A stretch of DNA of 62,251 nt. It comes from an uncultured Elioraea sp. GTDB lineage: Bacteria; Pseudomonadota; Alphaproteobacteria; Acetobacterales; Acetobacteraceae. This document shows positions 1 to 9,029 of the stretch, piece by piece. The position numbers were made by a program, and so were the translations under genes. Location of the stretch: NCBI GenBank assembly GCA_937928775.1, contig CALFVI010000026.1, positions 1 to 62,251 on the forward strand. The letters are read 5' to 3'. Under the pieces are notes generated by a model. The model did not search any database. It was not told the DNA's origin and was given only the letters and a program-made list of their open reading frames with translations. Numbering within the stretch: position 1 is the stretch's first letter; the number at the start of each line of letters is the position of its first letter.

Positions 1-291
1 GCGGTGTCGGACGAGCTCGGGCGCGGCGGGGCCTACTACGCGGGTGAGGAACCGGCCACGGGGGTCTCTCTTTATCCCGACGCCGCGCTGGCCGCGGCGA
101 CGCCGCGCCCGCCGCGGCCGCGCGCCTACGTTCCCGCCGGCACGCCGCAGGCCGAAGCCGCCGCCCTGCGCCAGGCCGGGTTCGCCACCGTGGTCGGGCT
201 TACTCCAGTCGAGGACCCGCTGGCCGAGGCCCGCCGCCTCGGCTGCAGCCACCTCGCCGCGGACGGTTCGGCCCGCCCGATCGAGGAGTGA
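1..291 (+). CDS. hisZ: ATP phosphoribosyltransferase regulatory subunit HisZ, C-terminal part
   Basis: This is the last 96 codons of a gene that begins before the window. HisZ is a catalytically dead histidyl-tRNA-synthetase homologue that partners short-form HisG in the first step of histidine synthesis. The visible tail has [22 protein letters not shown] and a final RRLGCSHLA, which fit the C-terminal end of alphaproteobacterial HisZ as I remember it. The stop codon lies 4 bases before the purA start, and hisZ-purA is a familiar alphaproteobacterial gene order. Only the tail is seen, so the call rests on that fit plus context. Confidence 0.8.
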   Translation, partial: AVSDELGRGGAYYAGEEPATGVSLYPDAALAAATPRPPRPRAYVPAGTPQAEAAALRQAGFATVVGLTPVEDPLAEARRLGCSHLAADGSARPIEE

Positions 292-295
292 TCGC

Positions 296-1585
296 ATGGC
301 CAATGTCGCCGTCATCGGCGCGCAGTGGGGAGACGAGGGCAAGGGCAAGGTGGTGGACTGGCTCGCCTCGCGCGCCGACATCGTCGTGCGCTTCCAGGGC
401 GGGCACAATGCCGGCCACACCCTCGTCATCGGCAACGAGACCTACAAGCTGAGCCTGCTTCCCTCCGGCGTGGTGCGCGGCAAGCTCGGCATCATCGGCA
501 ACGGGGTGGTGCTCGATCCGCGCGCTCTCCTCGAAGAGATTGCGAGGCTCGGCGCGCAAGGTGTTGCGGTGACGCCCCGCAACCTGCGCATCGCCGAGAA
601 CGTGCCGCTCATTCTCCCACTGCACCCCGCCCTCGATCGTGCGCGCGAGGCAGCGCGCGGGGCAGCGAAAATCGGCACGACGGGGCGGGGTATTGGGCCC
701 GCCTACGAGGACAAGGTGGCGCGCCGTGCCATCCGCCTCTGCGACCTCGCCGAGCCCGAGACGCTGTCGGCAAAGCTCGATGAGCTGCTGCGCCACCACA
801 ATACCCTGCTGCAGGGGCTCGGCGCGCAGCCGTTCGCGAAGGAGGATCTCTTCGCTGACCTGCTCGACCTTGCACCCCGCCTGCTCCCCTATGCTGAGCC
901 CGTCTGGCAGCGGCTCGATCGCGCACGGCGCGAGGGCGCGCGCATCCTGTTCGAAGGTGCGCAGGCGGTGATGCTCGACATTGACCACGGCACCTACCCT
1001 TTCGTCACCTCCTCGAGCACCGTCGCCGGCAACGCCGCCGCCGGCTCCGGCATCGCGCCCTCCGCCATCGGCCGCGTCCTCGGCATCGCCAAGGCCTACA
1101 CCACCCGCGTTGGCGCAGGCCCCTTCCCCACCGAACTGCAGGACGAGACGGGGCGGCTGATCGGCGAGCGCGGGCGGGAGTTCGGCACAGTCACCGGCCG
1201 GCCCCGACGCTGCGGCTGGTTCGACGCCGCTCTCGTGCGCCAGGCGGTCAAGGTGGGCGGCATTGAGGCGCTGGTCTTGACCAAGCTCGACGTGCTGGAC
1301 GGGCTTCCCGAGCTGAAGATCGGTGTGGGCTACGAGATTGGGGGGGCACGCTTCGACCATCTGCCGGCTGCGCCGGGAGCGCAGGCCGCCGCCCGCCCGA
1401 TCTACGAGGCCATCGAGGGCTGGCAGGGCTCAACCCGCGGTGCCCGCTCCTGGGCGGACCTGCCGGCTGCGGCGATCAAGTACATCCGCCGCATCGAGGA
1501 ACTGGTCGAAGCACCGGTGATGGTGCTCTCCACCAGCCCCGAACGCGACGATACCATCGTGATGCGCGACCCGTTCGCAGACTGA
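296..1585 (+). CDS. purA: Adenylosuccinate synthetase
   Basis: PurA makes adenylosuccinate from IMP, aspartate and GTP, the first committed step of AMP synthesis. The 429-residue product has the usual family length. It begins [17 protein letters not shown], which holds the GTP-binding GDEGKGK loop with the catalytic Asp, followed by the GGHNAGHT motif containing the catalytic His. [26 protein letters not shown] and [13 protein letters not shown] follow in order. An in-frame upstream extension exists but has no homology; the ATG at 296 has a GGAG ribosome site in the end of hisZ. The gene is cytoplasmic and probably cotranscribed with hisZ. Confidence 0.98.
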   Translation: MANVAVIGAQWGDEGKGKVVDWLASRADIVVRFQGGHNAGHTLVIGNETYKLSLLPSGVVRGKLGIIGNGVVLDPRALLEEIARLGAQGVAVTPRNLRIAENVPLILPLHPALDRAREAARGAAKIGTTGRGIGPAYEDKVARRAIRLCDLAEPETLSAKLDELLRHHNTLLQGLGAQPFAKEDLFADLLDLAPRLLPYAEPVWQRLDRARREGARILFEGAQAVMLDIDHGTYPFVTSSSTVAGNAAAGSGIAPSAIGRVLGIAKAYTTRVGAGPFPTELQDETGRLIGERGREFGTVTGRPRRCGWFDAALVRQAVKVGGIEALVLTKLDVLDGLPELKIGVGYEIGGARFDHLPAAPGAQAAARPIYEAIEGWQGSTRGARSWADLPAAAIKYIRRIEELVEAPVMVLSTSPERDDTIVMRDPFAD

Positions 1586-1661
1586 TCTCCGTCCCGCCTG
1601 CCGTTAACCGCGCTGCAACCTCCCATGCGCCAGCATGCGGAGGCCAAGCTACGGAGGGCGC

Positions 1662-3635
1662 GTGGCGAGCGAGCGGATCGAGATCGGGGGCTTCACGGTC
1701 GATCCCCAAGGGCCGGTCGCTGGCTTCGCCCCTGCGGGCTTGCCGTCCTTCCGCGCCACCGGCAGAGACGGGCGGCAGGGCGTGGCGGTCCTGTGCCGGA
1801 ACGAGCACCCGGCCCGGCTGCGCATGCTGCTCCGCCTCCTCGAAGAGACTGATCTTCCAGGCCTTCTCCGCCCCTTGGCACAGGGCGTCACAGGCTGGGG
1901 CGGGTCGGCTGTGCGGGCGGTGATCTACGAAGCCCCACCTGGCCCTGCTCTGATGCGCCCTGGCCAGCGGTCTGAGCCGATGCGCGAAGGCGACCTGGTG
2001 CAGAATGTCGTGCGGCCAATCGGCAGGGCTCTGCTTGCTCTCGCCGACCTCGGTCTCACGCATCGCGGCATCCGGCCCGACAATTTGTTCCGTTCAGGCA
2101 GCGGCCCGGTGGTGCTTGGAGACGGGGTGTGCACGCCGCCTGCCTTCGCGCAGCCTGCCGTCTTCGAGGATGTCGCCTCCGCCGCCTGTCTGCCGACGGG
2201 CAGGGGCGATGGCACCCTTGCCGACGATCTCTACGCGCTCGGGGTGACCCTCGTCGCTTTGGCGACCGGAGAGTGGCCGCTCGCCGGGCGCGACGACGCG
2301 TCAGTGATCCGCGCCAAGCTCGAGCAGGGCAGTTTGGTGGCCGTGGTCGGGGAGAACCGCCTGCCCGGCGGCATCGCGACCCTGGCGCGCGGCCTGCTCG
2401 CAGAGGATCCTGAGCGGCGGCCGCCACCGGCGGAACTCGTTGGCTGGCCGGGCACGGCACGCACGCGCGTCGTCGCGGCCCGCCCGCTCGTGCGCGCCTC
2501 CCGCACCCTCCGCATTGGCCCCGCAGAGGTTCGCGACACGCGAAGTCTGGCCTACGCCTTGGGCCGGCACTGGCAGGCGGGCATCGAAGCGCTGCGCTCT
2601 GGCAGCGTGACGGTCTGGATCGAGCGTGCGCTCGGCCAGCCCAAACTCGCAAACCAGGTCCGCGAACTGCTCGGTCCCGCGCCGTGGGACGATGGCGGGC
2701 CGATCGACGGCACTCTCAGCCGCGTGATCGCCGCGCTCGATCCGCAGGCCCCCCTGTTCTGGCAGGGGCACGCCCTGATGCCCGACGGGTTGGGGGCTGT
2801 GCTGGCGGAGACGCTGCTTGCCCCCTCCTCCTCCGCCCTGCCGCTGGCTGCCCTCGACTCGCTTCTCTCCGACAGCGTGATCCCGCGCTGGGCGACGGCC
2901 CCTGGAGATCGTCGGGTGGATCGTACAGCTCTCGATCGCTCGGCACGGCAGCATCGGCTGGTCTGGCGCAACCAGGCTCTCGGTTTCGGTCCTGAGCGTC
3001 TGCTCTACGCGCTCAATCCAGCGCTGCCCTGCCTCTCGCCTCTGCTCGCGGGCGAGCCCGCGGGCACGGTGCCGGCTGTGCTTGCCGCCCTCGAGCGGCG
3101 CGCAGCCCAGCTTCCTGGCGACGCGCTACCCCTCGACCGTCATCTCGCCGCGTTCCTCGCCGTCCAGATGGACGGGCGATTGGACGAGGCACTGGCAGCC
3201 GTGGGCAAGGCACGAACCGCGGCCGAAGCGGCGGTCGCGACCATCGCCGTCCTGGCCGAACTGCAGCGGGTGCACCGCTTAGGCCCTCTGCCAGCCCTGG
3301 CCGGTGTGCTTGCCGCGCGGGCCGAACCGGCGCTGCAGACCTGGCGGGAAAAGACCCGTCGGGAGCGGGCGGCGGCGGAACTGAGCTCGGTCGCCGCGAG
3401 CGGAGACCTCGGCCGGCTGCACGCCCTGTTCGCTGATCCTGAGGCGAGAGCGCGCGACAGCCTCGGCTTCGCGCAGGCACAGCAGGAAGCGCGCGAGGCG
3501 GCGCAGGCGATCGCGATGATCCGCAGCGGGCGAACCGCGCGGGAGGCAGAGGCGCGCCTGGTCGGTGCGCGGATTGCTCATGGGGCAGGTCTGATCGTGC
3601 TCGCTCTGACCCTGCTCTCGCTGTCGGGGCTGTGA
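1662..3635 (+). CDS. Protein kinase-like (probable pseudokinase) protein with C-terminal membrane anchor
   Basis: The 657-residue protein looks like a degenerate Hanks-type kinase. The catalytic loop reads HRGIRPDNLF (about residues 134-143), with Gly where the catalytic Asp of HRD should be. The DFG position is LGDG, and a DDLYALGVTLVALATGEWP segment matches the helix F region. No glycine-rich loop or clear beta-3 lysine is visible. The roughly 350 residues after the kinase-like part are unrecognised, and the last 19 residues form a hydrophobic helix. I chose the GTG at 1662 because ACGGAGGG precedes it at good spacing; an ATG at 1635 has no such site. The next gene starts 3 bases after the stop, so the two are probably cotranslated. 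The function is unknown. Confidence 0.6.
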   Translation: MASERIEIGGFTVDPQGPVAGFAPAGLPSFRATGRDGRQGVAVLCRNEHPARLRMLLRLLEETDLPGLLRPLAQGVTGWGGSAVRAVIYEAPPGPALMRPGQRSEPMREGDLVQNVVRPIGRALLALADLGLTHRGIRPDNLFRSGSGPVVLGDGVCTPPAFAQPAVFEDVASAACLPTGRGDGTLADDLYALGVTLVALATGEWPLAGRDDASVIRAKLEQGSLVAVVGENRLPGGIATLARGLLAEDPERRPPPAELVGWPGTARTRVVAARPLVRASRTLRIGPAEVRDTRSLAYALGRHWQAGIEALRSGSVTVWIERALGQPKLANQVRELLGPAPWDDGGPIDGTLSRVIAALDPQAPLFWQGHALMPDGLGAVLAETLLAPSSSALPLAALDSLLSDSVIPRWATAPGDRRVDRTALDRSARQHRLVWRNQALGFGPERLLYALNPALPCLSPLLAGEPAGTVPAVLAALERRAAQLPGDALPLDRHLAAFLAVQMDGRLDEALAAVGKARTAAEAAVATIAVLAELQRVHRLGPLPALAGVLAARAEPALQTWREKTRRERAAAELSSVAASGDLGRLHALFADPEARARDSLGFAQAQQEAREAAQAIAMIRSGRTAREAEARLVGARIAHGAGLIVLALTLLSLSGL

Positions 3636-3638
3636 GCG

Positions 3639-4232
3639 ATGGCGCGCTCCTCCGCCGTCACCTCAGACAGCAGCAGTGGCAAGGGCCGGAAGCCGCGGGA
3701 GAGCAGGCGAGGATCGCTCGCCTTCTGGGCGCTCGGCGTCGCGACAGGGGCCCTGCTCGGGGTCGCGCTACCCACGGGGCTTTTGCTTGCTCTCGGCCTC
3801 GCTCCCTCGGCTGTGGCGATGGTCGCCGACAACAGCCGCGGTCGATGGACGGCGCGCGCCGTGCTTGTCTTCAATCTCGCGGGCTTGGCACCGGCGCTGC
3901 GTTCTCTCTGGCTGGAGGGACACACACTTGGTGCTCTGGCGAGAGTCGCGTTCCGTTTTGACGGACTGCCGCTTGCCTACGCTGCGGCGGCGTTCGGCGC
4001 CGCCTTGCCCCTGGTCGCCTCCTGGGCGGTGCTCGCTGTGCTGGAGGCGCGGGCGGCGATGCAAGTTGCCCGACTTGAGCAGCGCCGCGCCGCCTTGCGC
4101 GAAAACTGGGGCGATTCGGTCGATGAACCAGCGACCGGCGAAAGTCAGCCGCAGGCACGGTCCGAGCACCGCAATGCCCAGGTCGTGGCTTCGAACCCGG
4201 CCTCTCGCCGGATGGCGGCAAGAGGGGGCTGA
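3639..4232 (+). CDS. Hypothetical membrane protein coupled to the pseudokinase-like gene
   Basis: The 197-residue protein is not recognised. It has a basic, Ser-rich N-terminus (residues 1-25) and a long hydrophobic segment at about 27-63, which could be one or two membrane helices. A second hydrophobic stretch at about 108-136 is followed by a charged tail that starts with a probable short coiled segment rich in Ala, Arg and Glu. The ATG lies 3 bases after the preceding stop, which suggests an operon with the pseudokinase-like protein, itself probably membrane anchored. A joint membrane role is inference only. Confidence 0.5.
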   Translation: MARSSAVTSDSSSGKGRKPRESRRGSLAFWALGVATGALLGVALPTGLLLALGLAPSAVAMVADNSRGRWTARAVLVFNLAGLAPALRSLWLEGHTLGALARVAFRFDGLPLAYAAAAFGAALPLVASWAVLAVLEARAAMQVARLEQRRAALRENWGDSVDEPATGESQPQARSEHRNAQVVASNPASRRMAARGG

Positions 4233-4790
4233 GACCGGTTGCGGCGAGCGAGCGTTGGCTGGCAGCGCTGCGCGACACCCTCCCCACCCAGCGCCAGCAG
4301 CGATCCTCGCTGGTGCACGGGCAGAAGAAGGGCGGCCAGCGCCGTTCCAGCGCACCAGTCGCGTCCCCGCGGATAGGGAATCTGGGTGTGCGATGGCGAC
4401 TCGCCCTTTCCGACACGACATCGACCTGCTTCCACGCGGGTGCGCGGTCGGCAGCGTGTTTCGCTTCTCGCCTCTGCGGGGTGCAGCACCCAGGGTCGCG
4501 CCTGGCATCGGAGCGGAGACGGCGGTGCCCTGAGGCATGGGCATGGACAAGCGGGCGACAGCGGTGTTGCCGGGGGGCCAGGCCGCAGAGCAGAGCAATA
4601 TCGCCCCGCCGGGCGTGATGGGGCGACCTCACCCCCAACCCAGCATTGCGCCGGTGCGTAGGAGGCCACGGCTTATATCCTCTCTCGCCGCCCTCCGTCC
4701 ACCGCAAGGCGTGCCGAGAAGAGGGCTGTACCGGGCGGTCGTGCGGCTGGAACGGGCAGAGGCTTCGCCACCGCCTCCGGCAGCTGCCGT
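4233..4790. other. Intergenic region without a convincing gene
   Basis: This 558-base gap lies between a rightward gene and the convergent end of rpoH. Open frames on both strands read as Arg/Pro/Ser-rich, low-information sequence with no recognisable motif, so I call none of them genes. I saw no tRNA, strong hairpin terminator or repeat. It may hold decayed coding sequence. Confidence 0.5.
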
Positions 4791-5702
4791 TCAGCTGATG
4801 GCGGTCTCGAGGCGGCGGTCGGGCGTTTTCGCCTGCATATCCTCAAGCTGCGCCTTCATCGCCTTCTGCACCTTCTCGAAGGCGCGCACCTCGATCTGGC
4901 GCACGCGCTCGCGGCTGATGCCGTATTGCTGCGAGAGGTCCTCAAGCGTGGTGGGCTCGTCCTTCAGCCTGCGTTCGATGAAGATGTGACGCTCGCGCTC
5001 GTTCAGCGTGGCGAGAGCCTTCTCGAGCAGGGCGCGACGCTGGCCGAGGTCCTCGTCGTCGGCGAAGCGCTCCTCGTGGTTGCCGCTCTCGTCAACGAGC
5101 CAGTCCTGCCACTCGCCTTCGCCGTCGGCACGAAGGGGTGCGTTGAGCGAGTGGTCAGGCGCAGCAAGGCGGCGGTTCATCTGGATCACGTCCTGCTCTG
5201 GAACGTCCAGAGTGCGCGCGATCTTCGCCACCTGTTCGGGCTTGAGGTCGCCATCCTCAATCGCCTGCATCTGCCCCTTCAGCCGGCGCAGATTGAAGAA
5301 GAGCTTCTTTTGCGCCGCCGTGGTGCCCATCTTCACCAGAGACCAGGAATGCAGGATGTATTCCTGGATCGCAGCGCGGATCCACCACATGGCGTAGGTC
5401 GCAAGGCGGAAGCCACGATCCGGGTCGAAGCGCTTGACCGCCTGCATCATGCCCACATTGCCCTCGGAGATCAGTTCGCCGAGCGGCAGACCATAGCCGC
5501 GGTAGCCCATGGCGATTTTCGCCACCAGCCGGAGATGGCTCGTCACCAGCTTGTGGGCGGCCTCGAGGTCGCCGTGGTCGCGCCAGCGCCGCGCAAGCGC
5601 CGTCTCCTCCTCGGCCGTGAGCATCGGGAATTTGCGGATTTCCTGCAGGTAGCGCGTGAGGTTTCCCTCGGGGGCCACCGGGATCGCGTAGGAAACGCTC
5701 AT
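4791..5702 (-). CDS. rpoH: RNA polymerase sigma-32 factor (heat shock)
   Basis: RpoH directs RNA polymerase to heat-shock promoters, plausibly including those of this organism's dnaK-dnaJ. The 303-residue protein has region 2 (LISEGNVGMMQAVKRFDP, then FRLATYAMWWIRAAIQEYI), the diagnostic RpoH box QKKLFFNLRRLKG, and region 4.2 (LEDLSQQYGISRERVRQIE). The frame stays open 63 codons further upstream. I start at MSVSYAIPV because GGGAGAGAGG precedes that ATG and the upstream residues are unlike the family. The 234 bases between it and rluD should contain the rpoH promoter, but I could not pick out a clear sigma-70 or sigma-32 box. Confidence 0.97.
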   Translation of the reverse strand: MSVSYAIPVAPEGNLTRYLQEIRKFPMLTAEEETALARRWRDHGDLEAAHKLVTSHLRLVAKIAMGYRGYGLPLGELISEGNVGMMQAVKRFDPDRGFRLATYAMWWIRAAIQEYILHSWSLVKMGTTAAQKKLFFNLRRLKGQMQAIEDGDLKPEQVAKIARTLDVPEQDVIQMNRRLAAPDHSLNAPLRADGEGEWQDWLVDESGNHEERFADDEDLGQRRALLEKALATLNERERHIFIERRLKDEPTTLEDLSQQYGISRERVRQIEVRAFEKVQKAMKAQLEDMQAKTPDRRLETAIS

Positions 5703-5936
5703 CAACCTCTCTCCCAGCCTGAAAACGCCATGGCGGGCCTGCGAGCCGCGGGGCTTGCACCAACACTGTCGCACGTCCCTGCCCGTCTCAAGGATCACGT
5801 CCTGGCGACGGCGGCTGAAGGCGGTGCGATGTGGGTTGGGCGAAGCGGCTGCCACCGGCTGCATTCTGGCCCTCGCGGGCCTGTCCTGCAACGGAAATCG
5901 GACAAGATCGGTCCTGATTACGAGAAGTTCATCTTT

Positions 5937-6941
5937 TCACATCTGCATGAGCTCGAGAGCGTCGATCAGCGCCTCGAGGTCGCCGGGAAGGGGCGCGGTA
6001 AAGGCAAGACGCTCGCCCGTCATGGGATGCTGGAAGGCGAGCGACGCCGCATGCAGGGCTTGCCGCGGAAAGCCCGTGAGCGCGGCCCGCAGATCGGGCG
6101 GCAGCCGGGAAGAAGCAGCGGGAAGCCGGCGGAGATACGCAGGGTCGCCGACCAGAGGGTGGCCGAGATGCGCCAGATGCACCCTCACCTGGTGGGTGCG
6201 CCCGGTTTCGAGCCGGCACTCCAGCAGCGCGCAGGCGGTGGCGAAGGCGCGCAAAACGCGATAGCGCGTCGCCGCCGGCTTGCCCTTCGCCACCACCGCC
6301 ATCCGCTTGCGATCCACCGGGTGCCGGCCGATCGGTGCCTCGATTCGCCCTTCCGCTTCGGCTGGCACGCCCCAGGCAAGGGCAAGATAGGTCCGCTCGA
6401 TGTCCCGCCGCGCAAAGGCCTCTGACAACGCCTTGTGAGCGATTTCGGTCTTTGCCACCACCATCACCCCGGACGTGTCCTTATCAAGGCGATGCACGAT
6501 CCCAGGCCGCGCCTCGCCGCCGATGCCGGGCAGGGTGCTGCCACAATGGGCGAGCAGGGCATTGACCAACGTTCCCTTCTCGTTGCCCGGAGCGGGGTGG
6601 ACGACGAGGCCAGGCGGCTTGTCGAGCACGATCAGGTGCGCGTCCTCGAACAGGATGGCGAGAGGAATCGCCTCCGGCGCCGGCGCGGCTGGGGCGGGCG
6701 GCGGCAAGGTTAGGACATAGCGAGCGCCCGGACGCACCACCTCCGCCGGATCGCGCACCGCAGTGCCGTCGCGCGTCAGCTGTCCCTGCTTGATCAGCGC
6801 CTTGACGCGCGAGCGCGACAGGTCCGGACAGATCGAGGCGAGCCAGCGATCGAGCCGCTGGTGGGCGGCTGCCTCCTCCGCCACCATCTCCCTGTAGGTC
6901 GGGGTCGGCTTCGTGGCCGGGTCAGATGAGGAGCGGGACAT
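5937..6941 (-). CDS. rluD: Ribosomal large subunit pseudouridine synthase, RluD/RluA family
   Basis: The enzyme isomerises uridines in 23S rRNA (helix 69 for RluD). An N-terminal S4 RNA-binding domain (RLDRWLASICPDLSRSRVKALI) leads into the catalytic domain with HRLDKDTSGVMVVAK, whose Asp is the nucleophile, and then GRTHQVRVHLAHLGHPLVGD. The start is uncertain. ATG 6941 gives 334 residues and keeps the residues just before the S4 domain. ATG 6887 gives 316 residues and has GGGAG immediately next to it. The longer start shares the sequence CATG with the start of the divergent DUF6476 gene. Confidence 0.92.
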   Translation of the reverse strand: MSRSSSDPATKPTPTYREMVAEEAAAHQRLDRWLASICPDLSRSRVKALIKQGQLTRDGTAVRDPAEVVRPGARYVLTLPPPAPAAPAPEAIPLAILFEDAHLIVLDKPPGLVVHPAPGNEKGTLVNALLAHCGSTLPGIGGEARPGIVHRLDKDTSGVMVVAKTEIAHKALSEAFARRDIERTYLALAWGVPAEAEGRIEAPIGRHPVDRKRMAVVAKGKPAATRYRVLRAFATACALLECRLETGRTHQVRVHLAHLGHPLVGDPAYLRRLPAASSRLPPDLRAALTGFPRQALHAASLAFQHPMTGERLAFTAPLPGDLEALIDALELMQM

Positions 6942-7218
6942 GCGGGCGCTGCAGGCGGCCGTGATCGTGATGGGTGTCTTGATTGTCGTCGGCACGGTGG
7001 CGCTGGCGGTCGCGATTGCCAACCGGCTCGGCGGACGGTCTTCACCTCCCGCCGTCGTCAGCCTCGCCGAACCCGAAGGCTCGCGCATCATCGGCATCGC
7101 AGGCGCGGGCGACAGGCTCGCCGTGCACATTGCTGGCGGGGGGCGGCCGGATCGCATCCTGCTGGTCGACCCCGCCACCCGCCGCGTGGTCGGGCAGATC
7201 CTTGCAGCCGAGCCGTGA
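6940..7218 (+). CDS. DUF6476 family small membrane protein
   Basis: This 92-residue protein has one N-terminal membrane helix (ALQAAVIVMGVLIVVGTVAL) followed by a short soluble domain rich in beta strands that ends DPATRRVVGQIL. It matches my recollection of DUF6476, a small alphaproteobacterial family found beside rluD. Its function is not known. The ATG at 6940 is preceded by GAGGAGCGGGAC; an in-frame ATG at 6913 would add nine residues without a clear ribosome site. Its stop overlaps the GTG of the next gene. Confidence 0.7.
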   Translation: MRALQAAVIVMGVLIVVGTVALAVAIANRLGGRSSPPAVVSLAEPEGSRIIGIAGAGDRLAVHIAGGGRPDRILLVDPATRRVVGQILAAEP

Positions 7219-7613
7219 TCGTCCTGCTGCCCGAGGCATTTGCCGCAGTTCTGCCCCGCTTGGCCCACGCCGCGCTGCCGGGCGAGGCGTGCGGGCTTCT
7301 CGTCGGGCGGGCCGACCAAGGGTGCGTGCGAGTCACCGGCTTTGCGCCCTCGCGCAACCTCGCCTGCGCCCCTGATGCGTTCGAAATCGACGCCGCACTC
7401 CAGCTCGCTTTGCAACGCCGCTTGCGCAACCAGGGCGAGCGCGTGGTCGGGGTGTGGCACAGCCATCCCACCGGGGCGGCGCGGCCGTCCGCCCGCGATG
7501 CGGAAGGCGCGTGGCAGGACGACTTGGTCTGGCTGATCACGGCGGCAGGCAAGACCACGGCCTGGCTCGCGCGCGGCAGGGGGTTCGCCCCGCTCCGCCT
7601 CGTCGTGGCTTGA
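7215..7613 (+). CDS. M67/JAMM-family metalloprotease-like protein
   Basis: The 132-residue protein has the JAMM zinc site in order: an upstream Glu in LPGEACGLLVG, then VWHSHPTGAARPSARD, where the two His and the Asp are the expected zinc ligands. Bacterial single-domain JAMM proteins of this kind are often Mec/RadC-like isopeptidases that act on C-terminal extensions of ThiS/MoaD-type sulfur carriers. No such partner lies next to it, so the substrate is unknown. The GTG start overlaps the preceding stop (GTGA), indicating translational coupling with the DUF6476 gene. Confidence 0.8.
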   Translation: MIVLLPEAFAAVLPRLAHAALPGEACGLLVGRADQGCVRVTGFAPSRNLACAPDAFEIDAALQLALQRRLRNQGERVVGVWHSHPTGAARPSARDAEGAWQDDLVWLITAAGKTTAWLARGRGFAPLRLVVA

Positions 7614-7622
7614 TCGCGACGC

Positions 7623-7847
7623 ATGCGACGCAAGGGCGACCTGCCGACGAAGACTTGCGCCGTCTGCGCGCGTCCTTTCGTCTGGCGGCGCAAATGGGCC
7701 AAGGTGTGGGATGAGGTAAAATATTGTTCTGAGGCCTGCCGGAGAAGCCGGTCCAAGCGGGAGAAGGATGATGCTGTTCCGCTCCGACAACGTGACCGCC
7801 GTCTGCCCGCAGGTGATCGCGGCGATCCTGAGCGTAAACGAGGGTGA
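7623..7847 (+). CDS. DUF2256 family zinc-ribbon-like protein
   Basis: The first 45 residues match DUF2256: KTCAVCARPFVWRRKWAKVW, then DEVKYCSEACRRSR. The two CxxC-type pairs suggest a small zinc ribbon. The function of the family is unknown. This copy has 74 codons, and the last 26 or so overlap the start of the threonine aldolase gene by 80 bases. That Arg-rich tail is unlike the family and may simply be read-through to the next stop in this frame. Confidence 0.8.
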   Translation: MRRKGDLPTKTCAVCARPFVWRRKWAKVWDEVKYCSEACRRSRSKREKDDAVPLRQRDRRLPAGDRGDPERKRG

Positions 7848-8823
7848 TGCGGCACCGTATGGCGCGGACGAGGTGACGGGCCGTCTCGACGCGGCCTTCG
7901 GCGCCTATTTCGGCACCGAGGTCTTCGTCCACCCGGTGGCGACCGGCATCGCCGCCAATGCGCTCGCCCTTGCCGCCGCCATGCCGCCCCCCGGGGCTGC
8001 CATCTGCCACGAGAATGCGCACATCAACACGAGCGAGTCGGGCGCCCCCGAGTTCTTCTCAGGCGGCGGCAAGCTGATCGTGCTGGCCGGGGAACATGGC
8101 AAGCTCTCGGCCGAGGCGATCGCCCGCCGGCTCGCTTCCCTTCCGCCCGATCGGCTGCAGTCCGCCCCGCCGACCGTCGTTTCGATCACGCAAGGGACCG
8201 AGGCGGGCACGGTGTATCGGCTCGACGAGATCGCAGCGATCGCCGAGGTCTGCCGCCGCCGGGGGTTGGTGCTGCACATGGATGGTGCGCGGTTCGAGAA
8301 CGCCCGCGCGCGGCTCGGCGTGTCGCCGGCGGAGGCCTCGTGGCGGGTGGGGGTCGACATCCTCAGCTACGGAGCGACCAAGAACGGCGCGATGTGCGCA
8401 GATGCCGTGGTGATTTTCCGGGCTTCCCCGCATGCCGAGGCGCTCAATCGCTTCATGGGCCAGAGGCGGCTTCGTGCGGGGCAGGTGTTCAGCAAGATGA
8501 GATACCTCTCCGCGCAACTTTTGGCGATGGTGGAAGGCGGGACAGCCGCGCACAACGCCGCCCACGCCAATGCGATGGCCGAGCGGCTCTCGAGCGGCCT
8601 GGCCGCGATCCCCGGCGTGCGTCTCGTTCACCCGACGGAGATCAACGAGGTGTTTGTCGTCCTGCCCGACACGGTGCGCGCGAACCTTGCCGCCGCTGGC
8701 TTCGCGGTACGGCCGAGGCCTGAGGATCCCTCGCTCATTCGCCTGGTGACGGCCTGGAACACGCGCAAGGAGGATGTCGAGCGGTTTCTCGCCGCCGCAG
8801 CGGGGATCCGTGTCGCCGCCTGA
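7768..8823 (+). CDS. ltaE: Low-specificity L-threonine aldolase
   Basis: This PLP enzyme cleaves L-threonine or L-allo-threonine to glycine and acetaldehyde. The 351-residue protein begins FRSDNVTAVCPQVIAAI and includes HENAHINTSESGAPEF. The Asp that holds the PLP ring nitrogen lies in LHMDGARFENA, and the Schiff-base Lys in SYGATKNGAM. The length and motif order match the family. The start is ATG 7768 (or the adjacent ATG 7771), preceded by GGGAGAAGG, inside the end of the DUF2256 frame. Confidence 0.95.
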   Translation: MMLFRSDNVTAVCPQVIAAILSVNEGDAAPYGADEVTGRLDAAFGAYFGTEVFVHPVATGIAANALALAAAMPPPGAAICHENAHINTSESGAPEFFSGGGKLIVLAGEHGKLSAEAIARRLASLPPDRLQSAPPTVVSITQGTEAGTVYRLDEIAAIAEVCRRRGLVLHMDGARFENARARLGVSPAEASWRVGVDILSYGATKNGAMCADAVVIFRASPHAEALNRFMGQRRLRAGQVFSKMRYLSAQLLAMVEGGTAAHNAAHANAMAERLSSGLAAIPGVRLVHPTEINEVFVVLPDTVRANLAAAGFAVRPRPEDPSLIRLVTAWNTRKEDVERFLAAAAGIRVAA

Positions 8824-8893
8824 GGGCGGTTCTGCCACGTCAGCAAGGCCGCTTGATCGCCGGCGCGCGCGCGGCTATGTGCGCTCAAGCCTG

Positions 8894-8969
8894 GTCCCGT
8901 TCGTCTAGAGGCCTAGGACACCGCCCTCTCACGGCGGCAACAGGGGTTCGAATCCCCTACGGGACGCCA
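8894..8969 (+). tRNA. tRNA-Glu (anticodon CTC)
   Basis: The cloverleaf can be drawn by eye. A 7-bp acceptor (GTCCCGT with ACGGGAC) is followed by the D arm, an anticodon stem CCGCC/GGCGG around loop CTCTCAC (anticodon CTC), and a T arm with GGTTCGAATCC. The discriminator is G and the CCA end is encoded. It reads GAG codons, fitting a GC-rich genome. A short T-run follows the CCA. Confidence 0.97.
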
Positions 8970-9029
8970 TTTTTCCCGCAGGCGCCGGGCCCCGAGCCGA
9001 ATGGGCGATCGGGGGCTGACGCCGGCGCT

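Noticed and set aside
4233-4790. Several open frames of 75-170 codons on both strands
   Set aside because: They are Arg/Pro/Ser-rich, typical of non-coding frames in GC-rich DNA, with no motif and no ribosome site worth noting.
4926-6425. A 499-codon plus-strand frame over rpoH and rluD
   Set aside because: It is a shadow frame over two well-supported minus-strand genes and has no domain of its own.
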